A stretch of DNA of 64,000 nt, taken from assembly GCF_043099315.1 (NCBI RefSeq), contig NZ_CP170746.1; one strand, given 5' to 3'. The stretch is from Chlorogloeopsis fritschii (lineage in GTDB: Bacteria; Cyanobacteriota; Cyanobacteriia; Cyanobacteriales; Nostocaceae). Below are positions 25,984 to 34,382 of the stretch, one piece after another. The notes below the pieces were generated by a model that was given only the letters and a program-made list of their open reading frames with translations, was not told the DNA's origin and ran no database searches. The stretch's first letter is position 1; every line of letters begins with the position of its first letter. The position numbers and the translations under genes are program-made.

Positions 25984-26946
25984 TTAACCAGAAGATAAGG
26001 AATATACCTGACCATCAATTAACAGTCGAGTAATACCTTTAGCTTGCAGTTGATAGCGAGCTTTATGTAGCATTCTGCTATCGGGAATTTTAACTACGCG
26101 ATCGCGTTTAGTAGAAAAGCGTTTTGCCACTCGGTGATTATCAAATACAGGCAGAGTTCTTTCCTGAGTTTCTGGACTAGGAATGTGTCCTAAATCACCA
26201 AAATCTCTAAGTGGTCTGGTAATTAATTCCGAAGAGCGGTCGATGACTAAGTAGCAAGTTTTTGGTAAATTGGCAGCTGATAGAGGCAAAACCCGCACAA
26301 AGGAATCACCAATTCTAGCTCTTGTCACTAAACGTGGTGCTTCCACAAAGTCTTCATCATCGAAGTCTTCTTCATCATCGAAGTCTTCTTCATCAAGATC
26401 TTCGTCTAAATCCTCCAATTCTTCTGATTCATCTAACAAGTCTTCACCCAAAATTTGGGCGATCGCTTGTGCATTTGGATGTGTATCCTCAATCAGCGGG
26501 CTGGGAATATTTGTAATTTCCTGGGTTTTGGGTAACAGTTCTAATTGCTCTGCTACAGATGGTATTTCCTGTCCCGTCGCTGAGGAACGTCGCTTGACTC
26601 TTCTGCTTTTAGGAATTGGCTCAGTTGCAGTAACTGGGCTTAACTGCTCTTTTAAAACAGGCTTCTCCTGCGGCAGTTCCTTTACCTCTGGCTCAACTTG
26701 AGTGAATAAAGGTGGGTTTTCGTAAGTTACCTGCGCTCTGCCCTCAGGAGTTCTTGCCGCACGCTTTAAAGACACGAGATATTCGTACTCGTCTTCTGGC
26801 AAGGTACTTTTGAGTAAACGGCTAATAGTCGAATTACTTACGTCATAGCGTTCCGCTAAAGTTGAGGTCGTTTCAGCAGTTTGACGATATAATTTGAGGA
26901 TTTCTTCCTTATCAGAATCTGTTAGTTTTCTCACAGTAGACACCAA
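25984..26946 (-). CDS. Helix-turn-helix protein with acidic low-complexity linker
   Basis: The product has 320 residues. An N-terminal helix-turn-helix resembles those of transposases and resolvases (KEEILKLYRQTAETTSTLAERYDVSNSTISRLL, about 12-47). A Pro/Glu-rich middle and an extreme acidic run of Glu/Asp with internal EDFDDEEDFDDEDF repeats (about 175-205) follow. The conserved C-terminal domain (about 215-320) includes CYLVIDRSSELITRPL and ends in TRLLIDGQVYSLSS. The architecture suggests a DNA-binding protein with an interaction domain; I know only uncharacterised cyanobacterial homologues. It lies 12 bases downstream of the membrane-protein gene at 26959-27837 and is probably co-transcribed with it. 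Confidence 0.75.
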   Translation of the reverse strand: MVSTVRKLTDSDKEEILKLYRQTAETTSTLAERYDVSNSTISRLLKSTLPEDEYEYLVSLKRAARTPEGRAQVTYENPPLFTQVEPEVKELPQEKPVLKEQLSPVTATEPIPKSRRVKRRSSATGQEIPSVAEQLELLPKTQEITNIPSPLIEDTHPNAQAIAQILGEDLLDESEELEDLDEDLDEEDFDDEEDFDDEDFVEAPRLVTRARIGDSFVRVLPLSAANLPKTCYLVIDRSSELITRPLRDFGDLGHIPSPETQERTLPVFDNHRVAKRFSTKRDRVVKIPDSRMLHKARYQLQAKGITRLLIDGQVYSLSSG

Positions 26947-26958
26947 GCAAACATTTTT

Positions 26959-27837
26959 CTAACCACGTTTTTTTCCCCGTTCTCGCCGCGAACGGTTTAA
27001 TGATGCCTCATATTCCAAGGCTGCACCCATGCCAAATAACACTCCACTCCACACCCAAAACACTTCTAGTATCTCTCCACTTTGATAATTTGAAATCGAA
27101 TTCTCGGCGTATTTATACCATATATCTGCAATGTAGAGCGAAAATGCCGCAGCTGCAATCATACGCCAAGAAAGAGAAACTCTTCCACCCCAAAAAGCCA
27201 GCAGTAAGGTGGTAGCGAAAATTAACAGCAATACGTCACTGAGCACATAAAACCAATTTAAAACAGAAGCAACAATCTCGAACCAAGAAGATTGACTTGG
27301 GATTGCTGTCTGTGGTTGATTGGAAATTAGCCATGCCAAGGTACTGCCCAAGGCTCCTATTGCCAATACTATTATCCACTGCGATATTTCCAAATGTAAT
27401 CGCCTAGAAGCCACTGCTAAAATCATACCTACGCCCAGTGACAAATATGTTATTACATAAAATACATCGGCGACTGAAGGAAAAGGTTCTTGTTGTAAAA
27501 AGATTTCAATATAGCCAAAAACTATCCCTCCTAAGAAATAGGAAAGCATACCAATACCAATAGCTAGCCAAACATTTCGACCGCTCACTATTTGCTCGCT
27601 ACGCCAATTCCTCAAGCATAGGATACCAGACCACAGGTAAGCGATCGCTTCAAAAATATTTGTACCAAGAACGTACCACTCCGCACGCATTTCTGTCCCA
27701 TCTGCACCGGGAATTTTGGCACTAAATAACAAAAAGTACAAAAATGCCAATACACCCCAGGTTATGCCTGTTAAGACAATATTTTGAGTCGTAAATAAAG
27801 ACTTAGAACTTTGAGATTTGTCGTAAGTGCTACTCAT
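26959..27837 (-). CDS. Polytopic membrane protein of unknown function
   Basis: The product has 292 residues with about eight predicted membrane helices, including TGITWGVLAFLYFLLFSA, LAIGIGMLSYFLGGIVFGYI, FYVITYLSLGVGMILAVA, VLSDVLLLIFATTLLLAF and VFWVWSGVLFGMGAALEYEA. The layout resembles the membrane-embedded sensory modules found in front of GGDEF or kinase domains, but no output domain is attached. It ends in a highly basic RSRRERGKKRG tail. It precedes the HTH gene by 12 bases, so a membrane sensor plus DNA-binding partner arrangement is possible (inference). Confidence 0.7.
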   Translation of the reverse strand: MSSTYDKSQSSKSLFTTQNIVLTGITWGVLAFLYFLLFSAKIPGADGTEMRAEWYVLGTNIFEAIAYLWSGILCLRNWRSEQIVSGRNVWLAIGIGMLSYFLGGIVFGYIEIFLQQEPFPSVADVFYVITYLSLGVGMILAVASRRLHLEISQWIIVLAIGALGSTLAWLISNQPQTAIPSQSSWFEIVASVLNWFYVLSDVLLLIFATTLLLAFWGGRVSLSWRMIAAAAFSLYIADIWYKYAENSISNYQSGEILEVFWVWSGVLFGMGAALEYEASLNRSRRERGKKRG

Positions 27838-27970
27838 ATTAATTCACTGTGTCAACGTATGCTGACAGTGTTTCGCTAGCAGAAATTTAACAGAGCATTT
27901 TCATGACAAGGATTATGTCAATTTGACTTGTTTGCTAGTATAAAATTCTACCTTTAGAAACACTGTTATA

Positions 27971-28627
27971 CTAATGCCACAGTTTACTCAGTGGAGACTG
28001 ATTTAGCCAACCCAGGAATAGCGATCGCTCTTCTTCAGGCATACCTTGTAGTTTATCAACCACCGAATGGGCAAAGTTAGTATTGCCAAAATAGCCTTTC
28101 CCTAGCCGATGCAGTTCATGCAACAAGGTAATAATATGATGTTCTTGCCAATTTGGTACTTGCTCCTTGTGGGGATTCATCTCTAGCAGATTTTTGACTT
28201 CCTCTGGGGAAGCTACCTGAGGAAATTGCCACTGCTGGAGTGTGGCTGTAATTTCTTTCTTAAATAATGCCGCTTGCCTAGAACCTAAAAAGTCTTCTAT
28301 ATCCATATATACGGCTTGTAGCAGCAAAATGCTGGCTTTAGTAAAGACATCTAGTCTAGCGCGATCGCCTGTATCGCTGCTGAGTTGATCTAAGCGAATT
28401 TTGCCCCAAACACTAAAGCGCTCTGGTTCCTCCAACAGAACACAGGCTTTGCCCTGATTATCAGTAAAATCTCTCCACAAGGCTCTAGCTTCTTCTTCTT
28501 GGCTAGCTTTGAAGACGCTAATTAGCCTAAAGGTTTGCCCCTGATAATGGAGGACAGGGATCTGCTGATCCCGTTTTGGGTGCTGAATGGTCGATATTTC
28601 AACATCCTGCTTTTTCAGAATAAACAT
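27971..28627 (-). CDS. Conserved cyanobacterial hypothetical protein (Npun_F0813-like)
   Basis: The product is a soluble protein of 218 residues. It begins FILKKQDVEISTIQHPKRDQ and has a conserved central block (YQGQTFRLISVFKASQEEEA, ALWRDFTDNQGKACVLLEEP, RFSVWGKIRLDQL). The C-terminus is helical (EEERSLFLGWLNQSPLSKLWH). I recall this pattern as an uncharacterised family present across Nostocales. There is no signal peptide or membrane helix. It is separated from both neighbours by more than 130 bases and transcribed away from tRNA-Arg. Confidence 0.7.
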   Translation of the reverse strand: MFILKKQDVEISTIQHPKRDQQIPVLHYQGQTFRLISVFKASQEEEARALWRDFTDNQGKACVLLEEPERFSVWGKIRLDQLSSDTGDRARLDVFTKASILLLQAVYMDIEDFLGSRQAALFKKEITATLQQWQFPQVASPEEVKNLLEMNPHKEQVPNWQEHHIITLLHELHRLGKGYFGNTNFAHSVVDKLQGMPEEERSLFLGWLNQSPLSKLWH

Positions 28628-28845
28628 GACACTGGCAAATAACTCCTCACAGGGGCATTCTTAATTAACATGGCAGATATCATAACTCTATTAGGGCAGA
28701 GTGGCCTCTGGTGTCTTTATGTCTTGTGTTGTGGCAATTGAATTTTAGCTTTACATACCTAAATTTCGCAATTTGAGATTGCATTATAGTAGGAGGGCAG
28801 ATAAAATATCTAAAAGTTAGGTTAAAATAAAATCTTTGTGATCAT

Positions 28846-28919
28846 GAGCGCGTAGCTCAGGTGGATAGAGCAACTGCCTTCTAAGCAGTTGGTCGCAGGT
28901 TCGAGTCCTGCCGCGCTCG
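28846..28919 (+). tRNA. tRNA-Arg (anticodon TCT)
   Basis: The sequence folds as a standard cloverleaf. The acceptor stem is GAGCGCG with CGCGCTC, the D-arm GCTCAGGTGGATAGAGC, the anticodon loop CTTCTAA (anticodon TCT) and the T-arm GCAGGTTCGAGTCCTGC. The discriminator base is G and CCA is not encoded. It is 74 bases long and reads AGA/AGG arginine codons. Confidence 0.97.
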
Positions 28920-29088
28920 TACGTTTTTTATAGGGTCGATAAAATAGAGCCAATTTATACGCGCTATTTTTTCTGCACGAGTCTACGAGCGATCACTTGA
29001 AGTGTGAATCGTAAGCCGCACAGAATTAATAGCAGTTAGTAGTTAGTAATTAGTTGCCTACTACTAACTGTCATTATGAGAAATATGT

Positions 29089-29478
29089 TTATTCACTCAT
29101 AGCGGAAGCACAGCTTGTAGCTGCCAACCAAAGTTTGTGCAGTAATAACTCAGTGCGATCGCTTATGGTGGTAACAAACACACCTTTTACATCTTCAGAA
29201 CCATCCGAAAGCCAAGAACCCCGCAGAGTCACTTCAAGATAATTGGTATCACATACGCACAAAACAATCGTCTTCCTCTCATCCCACTGCACCTCAAATT
29301 TGAGTTGTTCTAATCCCGGCAGAGCGACAGGAAGCAAAAAGGAAGCACTACTGGGTTCAACGCACAGACTTTGACCGATTCGCAATGCCAAAATCACTCG
29401 CTGCGCTACCCACTCCTCTAAGGATTGAGTCAGACACTCTAGGTGAAAGCTGGTTTCGGTATAAGTTAGTTTCAGCAT
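29089..29478 (-). CDS. Conserved hypothetical protein (alr0857-like)
   Basis: The product has 129 residues. It starts LKLTYTETSFHLECLTQSLE and continues as a beta-rich soluble domain (LRIGQSLCVEPSSASFLLP, KFEVQWDERKTIVLCVCD, YLEVTLRGSWLSDG) with a Cys-containing C-terminal helix. I recall a Nostocales-specific family of this type with no known function. The AGGA directly before the ATG is poorly spaced. A 33-codon frame with an excellent ribosome-binding site ends 16 bases upstream (29495-29596), so translation may be coupled. Confidence 0.65.
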   Translation of the reverse strand: MLKLTYTETSFHLECLTQSLEEWVAQRVILALRIGQSLCVEPSSASFLLPVALPGLEQLKFEVQWDERKTIVLCVCDTNYLEVTLRGSWLSDGSEDVKGVFVTTISDRTELLLHKLWLAATSCASAMSE

Positions 29479-29494
29479 TCCTCATGCTCTCATG

Positions 29495-29596
29495 CTATTC
29501 CAGGTTTATTTGCAAGTCCAACCAAAACTGTTCTGCAAAAGCGATCGCTGAATGGGTTGGTGCTTTTTGCTCTAAAACTTGCGTTGCACTTGTCAC
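29495..29596 (-). CDS. Short ORF (33 residues) with strong ribosome-binding site, upstream of the alr0857-like gene
   Basis: A GTG start is preceded by GAGGAG at seven bases, one of the best ribosome-binding sites in the window. The peptide reads TSATQVLEQKAPTHSA followed by IAFAEQFWLDLQINLE. It has no signal or membrane helix. It begins just after a hairpin terminator on the same strand and ends 16 bases before the next gene. It could be a small protein, a leader peptide, or a displaced N-terminus. No homologue is recalled. Confidence 0.45.
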   Translation of the reverse strand: MTSATQVLEQKAPTHSAIAFAEQFWLDLQINLE

Positions 29597-29616
29597 GGTT
29601 TGACTCCTCATTCAAA

Positions 29617-29650
29617 AACCCCCGCTCCTTTCTTCTTTGAAGCGGGGGTT
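29617..29650 (-). terminator. Terminator of the 29678-29926 gene
   Basis: A perfect 10-base stem (AACCCCCGCT with AGCGGGGGTT) reads on the minus strand into TTTTTGAATG. It supports a transcript arriving from the minus-strand gene at 29678-29926. The GAGGAG of the short ORF begins within about ten bases of the stem. Confidence 0.7.
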
Positions 29651-29677
29651 GGGAATTGACTTTAAAGTCTTTAGTTC

Positions 29678-29926
29678 CTATATCGGTACAGTATCCCGGT
29701 GTCTGTACCTCCCGCTTTCTTCGTCTATTTGTGGTGCTCGATTAAGTACATTAATCCTGGCATATCTAAAATCACGATTACCCTCTGCGAAGTGACGATG
29801 CTTTCGACTTCCACACCCCATAAATAAATACTCCACTTCCACAGCGGTTAATTCCCAATTGGATTGAGATTTTTCAACACGCATGAAAGTAGAGCTGGGG
29901 TAAACGAATTTCACAGAAAATTTCAC
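29678..29926 (-). CDS. Small hypothetical protein, Arg/His-rich C-terminal half
   Basis: The 82-residue frame opens at a GTG (KFSVKFVYPSSTFMRVEKSQ). The middle reads TAVEVEYLFMGCGSRKHRHF and the tail is charged (QIDEESGRYRHRDTVPI). No family is recognised. A terminator placed correctly 28 bases after its stop argues that the strand is transcribed here. AGGA lies about 13 bases before the start, which is long. It is divergent from the ribbon-helix-helix gene. Confidence 0.4.
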   Translation of the reverse strand: MKFSVKFVYPSSTFMRVEKSQSNWELTAVEVEYLFMGCGSRKHRHFAEGNRDFRYARINVLNRAPQIDEESGRYRHRDTVPI

Positions 29927-29997
29927 CTATTGAACATTCCTTTAAACATACTACACTTGTATTACTATCCTGTCTATAGTTTTAAGGAGAAAAACTC

Positions 29998-30333
29998 ATG
30001 CATACGATTGCTCGCACGCCAACCACCGACATGGAAGTTACCAGCATCCGTTTAGAGCGAGAATTGAAAGATAAGTTGAAAGAACTAGCTGGCAATCAGG
30101 GATATCAAGCCTTGATCCGCGATATCCTTTGGAATTATGTCCAGCAAAAATCAGGAGAGTGGAAACCCCGATTTTCCAAAGCTGATATTCGAGCTAGTAT
30201 GGCCGCCACCGCACAGCAAGAAGAACGCTGTGTACTCACAGGCCAAGTCATTCAACCGCAACAACCGATGCTATTGGGACTAACAAGGACTGGCGATATG
30301 GTTCCTCTGAGTATCGAAAGCTTGGCTGGATAA
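29998..30333 (+). CDS. Ribbon-helix-helix-like small DNA-binding protein
   Basis: The product has 111 residues. Residues 12-50 read as a ribbon-helix-helix: beta strand EVTSIRLERE, then helices LKDKLKELAGNQGYQALIRDILWNYVQ. The C-terminal half is a conserved tail (RCVLTGQVIQPQQPMLLGLTRTGDMVPLS) seen in cyanobacterial members. AAGGAG eight bases before ATG fixes the start. It is probably a transcription regulator or antitoxin-like protein, but no toxin gene is adjacent. A large hairpin follows the stop. Confidence 0.75.
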   Translation: MHTIARTPTTDMEVTSIRLERELKDKLKELAGNQGYQALIRDILWNYVQQKSGEWKPRFSKADIRASMAATAQQEERCVLTGQVIQPQQPMLLGLTRTGDMVPLSIESLAG

Positions 30334-30347
30334 ATTTGGACTCAGAT

Positions 30348-30395
30348 GAATGCAGCCTGGTTGAGATGGTGAGTAACGATAACCAAGCTGCATTC
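30348..30395 (+). terminator. Hairpin after the ribbon-helix-helix gene
   Basis: A 15-base stem with one mismatch (GAATGCAGCCTGGTT and AACCAAGCTGCATTC) encloses an 18-base loop, starting 15 bases after the stop. There is no T-run, so it may protect the 3' end rather than act as a classic terminator. Confidence 0.5.
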
Positions 30396-31046
30396 GTAGA
30401 ATTAATACATATAATTAAAAAAACAAAAAGCAAATAACTATTAAATAAACTTATAAATAATGATGCCATGTCTAGCTTTGACAAATTTTGCATTTAAAAA
30501 TTGACAGACAAAGAAACTTTAACCAAACCCAACGTAGGCACAATCTCAAGCTAGTAAAAGTTAAAAAAATCTAAAATAAGAGTGTTAGCAATAAATTTAA
30601 AGTTTTATTTGCTACTTATTTATTTAGTTACCAAATTTTTGATTTAACCTTTATAAGATAAGCTTTTAGGTCATATGGCTTAGTCAAAAACTAGTTTGAT
30701 AAAAATAAAACGTGAAAAAAATATTACAAATATATTTTGTATTTTAAGTATTAATTCGTAAGTTTTCATGAGATTTTGCCATAAGTCCAGAGAAATTACG
30801 GTTTGTGTATAGTTACAAACAGGATATTCTTAGGTGAAAGTTGGTAAAACAACTGAATGCTTAATAAGCAGCTATTATCTAGCTTCGGCATCTTAGTAGA
30901 TTTTATGTATTCTATTACTCAATACTTTTTGCATACGAGAATAGATCATCTGATATAGAAAGGGGCTATAACAAGTGAGGGAAGCTCTTGAAATGAAAGA
31001 TGTCTGACTCAGCAGCAGGGTGCAGTCACACAAATGGAGTAAGCAT
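30396..31046. other. Long AT-rich leader region before the GAF kinase
   Basis: About 650 bases without a supported gene. It is strongly AT-rich with many stops. It probably includes the promoter of the downstream kinase. No known RNA or repeat was recognised. Confidence 0.45.
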
Positions 31047-33128
31047 ATGGCAGGAGGTTTGGGTACAAAGACAATGACGTCAATATTCAAGAGCGTACCA
31101 GGAATAAAAAAGGGTTTGTCATCACCCCTACAGCACATAAATGAAGAAGTAGATCGACTCACACAATATCCGGGCAAGCTGATGCACTATGAGGAAGAAC
31201 CAGCACTAAAGTTGGCACAAAAGATAAATAAAATCATCGCCAATAACTCAACTGCAGCAGGTATGCTGCAGGATATTGCCCAAGTGCTAGGAATTGCATT
31301 TAAAGTAGATTGCTGCTGCTTAGTGACAGTTAAGGGTGAAGCATCCGGTGAAGAAATTACTGGGAACTGGTGTGCTCAAGAGTATTCTGGCTTGCAGCGT
31401 TCTAACGAAATATTTTCACTGGAACAACTGGATTTACCAGTAGTACAGTGTGCTTGTGAACCGACATTTGAGGATATTTCAACTATTCAAAACAGCTTGG
31501 CTATTGGATGTCAATCTTTGCCGCTACCCATCAAAGCTGTTTTAGCAATCACCACTAGGTTTGGCAACAACACCAACGGTGTTATTAACCTGATCAAGTC
31601 CCAACAACATACTTGGAGTGAGTCAGAAAAACATCTACTCAAGTCTGTGGAGTCAGTTTGCGCGATCGCTTTTTCTCAGGTAGTACAAGCAGAGTTAATC
31701 GCTTCACAACAGCAGTATCTACAACTTTGCGCCCGGCATCAAAACCTAATTAAGCAATTGACGCTCCTCAGCCGCAGCAATTTAGAATTGAATCAAATGC
31801 TGCAATTGGCGATCGCCTCAACTGCGGAGTCTTTAGGAGCAGATCGGGGTTTGCTTATACTTTTAAAATATGCCGATCCGCTATTTAGGACTTTGCCTAA
31901 AAGACAGATCCCCAAAGCGAAAGCAACTTTAGTCGGTGAATGGGCTAAAACAGCAGAAAGTTTCAACTCTAGTAAATTAGATTCTCAAGAGAATTCTTTT
32001 TGGATTTCAGAGTGTGGTTTGTGCCAGCGTGTGTTTAGCGAATCTAGTAAATCAATCATCCTCAACGACTACATAGATCGCAATGATATTCAAGCCGCAC
32101 CAGTGTTTGGATTAGAGCAATTGCCAGCAATGCTGCTGATGCCTTTGGAGAATCAAGGCAAGATTTTGGGATTTATGGTGTTACAACAAGCAGAACCTCG
32201 TATTTGGCAAGCAGCAGAATTAAATGTGATGGAAATGGTCTGCGCTCAAATTAGTAATGTTATTATTCAAACGCAGACTCTGCGGCAGGTGCAGATGTTG
32301 GTAGACGAGCGTACAGCTCAATTACAGCGCAGTCTAGACGTTCAGGCTAAATTATACGAAAAACAAAGGCAGTACGTAGAGCAACTGCGAGAACTCAATG
32401 AACTTAAAGATGAATTTTTAAGTAATATGAGCGATCGCCTGCGTTACCCCCTGACAAATATGCGTATGGCAATACGTATTTTACGTCAACCAGGGATCAC
32501 ACTAGAGCGACAGGCTAAGTATTTAGACATCCTCGAAGAAGAGTGTAGCAAGGAAATAAACTTGATTAATGACTTGCTGACGCTTCAGAAGCTAGAGACT
32601 CATCAAGAGCGCCCACAATTTGAAACTATCGATTTAAATACAAGAATTCAAGAGATAGCAGCATCTTTTGAGAAAAAACTGATAGATAAAGGATTAAGTA
32701 TTCATTTCGATTTACCAAATCAGGCATTAGAGTTACAAACAGAACTAGAGAGCTTTGACCGAATTCTGCAAGAACTGTTAACTAATGCTGGGAAATTTTC
32801 AGAACGAGACACAGTTGTTCAACTACAAGTCGAACACCAGATTATCCAGCAAGTCGATCGAGTTATTATAAGGGTAATTAATATAGGAAATGGCATCTCT
32901 GAAGAAGAAGCCACCTATATATTTGATAAGTTCCGTCGTGGTAAAGGACGATGGATTCCAGGTACAGGCTTGGGGCTTGCCCTAGTCCAGTCCTTGGTAC
33001 AGCATTTAAATGGGGAAATTGCCGTGGAAAGCATTCCGATTGAGAATACCAACCTCAGCAAAATCTGCTTTACCTTAACCTTGCCCCAATTTTCTGATGA
33101 AAGCAAATCATATTCTGAAAGTGACTGA
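31047..33128 (+). CDS. Two-GAF-domain sensor kinase with degenerate H-box (His replaced by Asp)
   Basis: The product has 693 residues from the ATG at 31047, which has GGAG at seven bases. Two GAF-type domains (about 50-210 and 225-415) are followed by a coiled coil and a kinase core. The dimerisation segment reads DEFLSNMSDRLRYPLTNMRM, where family members have SHELRTPL, so the phospho-acceptor His is Asp463 and the following Glu is Arg. The ATPase domain looks complete: N-box ELLTNAGKFS, G1 INIGNGI near 611, FDKFRRG and GTGLGLALVQ. It cannot autophosphorylate in the ordinary way unless another His is used. The 3' end overlaps the SRPBCC gene by 32 bases. Confidence 0.85.
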   Translation: MAGGLGTKTMTSIFKSVPGIKKGLSSPLQHINEEVDRLTQYPGKLMHYEEEPALKLAQKINKIIANNSTAAGMLQDIAQVLGIAFKVDCCCLVTVKGEASGEEITGNWCAQEYSGLQRSNEIFSLEQLDLPVVQCACEPTFEDISTIQNSLAIGCQSLPLPIKAVLAITTRFGNNTNGVINLIKSQQHTWSESEKHLLKSVESVCAIAFSQVVQAELIASQQQYLQLCARHQNLIKQLTLLSRSNLELNQMLQLAIASTAESLGADRGLLILLKYADPLFRTLPKRQIPKAKATLVGEWAKTAESFNSSKLDSQENSFWISECGLCQRVFSESSKSIILNDYIDRNDIQAAPVFGLEQLPAMLLMPLENQGKILGFMVLQQAEPRIWQAAELNVMEMVCAQISNVIIQTQTLRQVQMLVDERTAQLQRSLDVQAKLYEKQRQYVEQLRELNELKDEFLSNMSDRLRYPLTNMRMAIRILRQPGITLERQAKYLDILEEECSKEINLINDLLTLQKLETHQERPQFETIDLNTRIQEIAASFEKKLIDKGLSIHFDLPNQALELQTELESFDRILQELLTNAGKFSERDTVVQLQVEHQIIQQVDRVIIRVINIGNGISEEEATYIFDKFRRGKGRWIPGTGLGLALVQSLVQHLNGEIAVESIPIENTNLSKICFTLTLPQFSDESKSYSESD

Positions 33129-33711
33129 ACAACAATACACACCAGAAGAACTCGATTCAATCATCACTGAAGACGAAACCTACCTGGAAGCGGATTTGGC
33201 AGGTAATGCTCACGAGCTAAAAGCAGTGGCAGTTCAGATTGAGAAAATCGCAGAGCGACAGCGGCAAATCACTGCTAAGATCCAAATCCCGCAACCAGTA
33301 GCACAAGTCTGGAAAGTGCTGACAGATTATGAAGCGTTGGCTGATTTTATTCCCAACCTAGCTACAAGTCGTCTGCTGGAGCATCCTCATGGTGGTATTC
33401 GCTTAGAGCAAATTGGTTCTCAACGCTTTTTGCGCTTTAATTTTTCTGCCCGTGTAGTTCTCGATCTAGAAGAAAAATTTCCTCAAGAAATTACTTTTCG
33501 GATGATAGAGGGGGATTTTAAAGATTTTTCTGGCAGTTGGGGTTTAGAGCCTTATTCTCTGGCTCAGGAAATGGGGACTAATCTCTGCTACATATTGAGA
33601 GTTTGGCCTAAACGTACCATGCCAGTAGGAATCATTGAACGTCGGCTCGCCAAAGATTTACAACTCAATCTGCTGGCAATTCGCCAACGCGTAGAAGCAT
33701 TGGCAAGTTGA
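33097..33711 (+). CDS. SRPBCC-family (START-like) protein
   Basis: The product has 204 residues; a GTG at 33121 is an alternative start. After a charged N-terminus, the SRPBCC domain runs from about 60 (ITAKIQIPQPVAQVWKVLTD) through FIPNLATSRLLEHP, RLEQIGSQRFLRFNFSARVV and a final amphipathic helix (IIERRLAKDLQLNLLAIRQR). The fold forms a deep hydrophobic pocket for lipids, polyketides or pigments; cyanobacterial members of this shape are uncharacterised. The overlap with the degenerate kinase means they are co-transcribed, so the kinase may regulate or partner it (inference). Confidence 0.85.
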   Translation: MKANHILKVTEQQYTPEELDSIITEDETYLEADLAGNAHELKAVAVQIEKIAERQRQITAKIQIPQPVAQVWKVLTDYEALADFIPNLATSRLLEHPHGGIRLEQIGSQRFLRFNFSARVVLDLEEKFPQEITFRMIEGDFKDFSGSWGLEPYSLAQEMGTNLCYILRVWPKRTMPVGIIERRLAKDLQLNLLAIRQRVEALAS

Positions 33712-33719
33712 GCAATTGT

Positions 33720-33751
33720 TGATGACGCATCTAGTATCACTTGCGTCATCA
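33720..33751 (+). terminator. Hairpin after the SRPBCC gene
   Basis: A perfect 10-base stem (TGATGACGCA and TGCGTCATCA) with a 12-base loop lies eight bases after the stop. It lacks a T-run. Confidence 0.5.
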
Positions 33752-33950
33752 GCATATTCCCGATTCATAAATTTTTGTGGCGCATTTTAGTCACAGTTCA
33801 TATTTATCCGTAAAGTTTTGGTGACATAGTGTAGAAGTTCTCAAAAGCATCAAAGGAGTATTCCTACATGAATGTTCAAAATTCAAAAAATAAAGAGCAA
33901 AATTTATGCTAAAACTTTGCTCTTATTATCTTGGTGTATCTTTGTTTAGA

Positions 33951-34023
33951 TACCCCCAGGGGAATTCGAATCCCCGTTACCTCCGTGAAAGGGAGGTGTC
34001 CTAGGCCTCTAGACGATGGGGGC
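33951..34023 (-). tRNA. tRNA-Glu (anticodon TTC)
   Basis: On the minus strand the sequence folds as a cloverleaf. The acceptor is GCCCCCA with TGGGGGT, the anticodon loop CTTTCAC (anticodon TTC) and the T-arm GGGGATTCGAATTCCCC. The discriminator is A and CCA is not encoded. It is 73 bases long. In cyanobacteria charged tRNA-Glu also feeds tetrapyrrole synthesis. Confidence 0.97.
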
Positions 34024-34382
34024 GCGTGGTTCACACTTTTATAAATCTAACTGTTTTTACAGTTGATGTCAACAGATATTGTGAATAAATTTCTAGCTAA
34101 ATTTTCAATTGCAGCAGCTACACTGGGTGGAAGTAAAACTTATTGACACAGAATGCTCAAAAAAATACACTTTTGGGGCAAGTATCATACTGCAGCGCTT
34201 ATATTGAAAGCGTTAGCATCAACTTATGTTTTACCTACTCACAAATGCTGTAAGATAGACAACTAAGTATGAAACAACTTCTCCACTCTACAAAGAATGG
34301 GGGTGTGATGTCGCACCCACAAAAGCGAAGATTTGCCATTCTTTACTAAAGATTTTGAAAAATAGCGCTCAAAATCTACCAC
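34024..34382. other. Non-coding region upstream of tRNA-Glu and the antiporter
   Basis: About 360 bases contain the divergent promoters of tRNA-Glu and the antiporter. A small hairpin (GGGTG...CACCC) lies at about 34298-34316. Nothing else is recognised. Confidence 0.4.

Noticed and set aside
26270..26701. A Ser-rich 143-codon plus-strand frame
   Set aside because: It is antisense to the acidic linker of the HTH gene, whose Asp/Glu codons read as Ser/Lys on the other strand.
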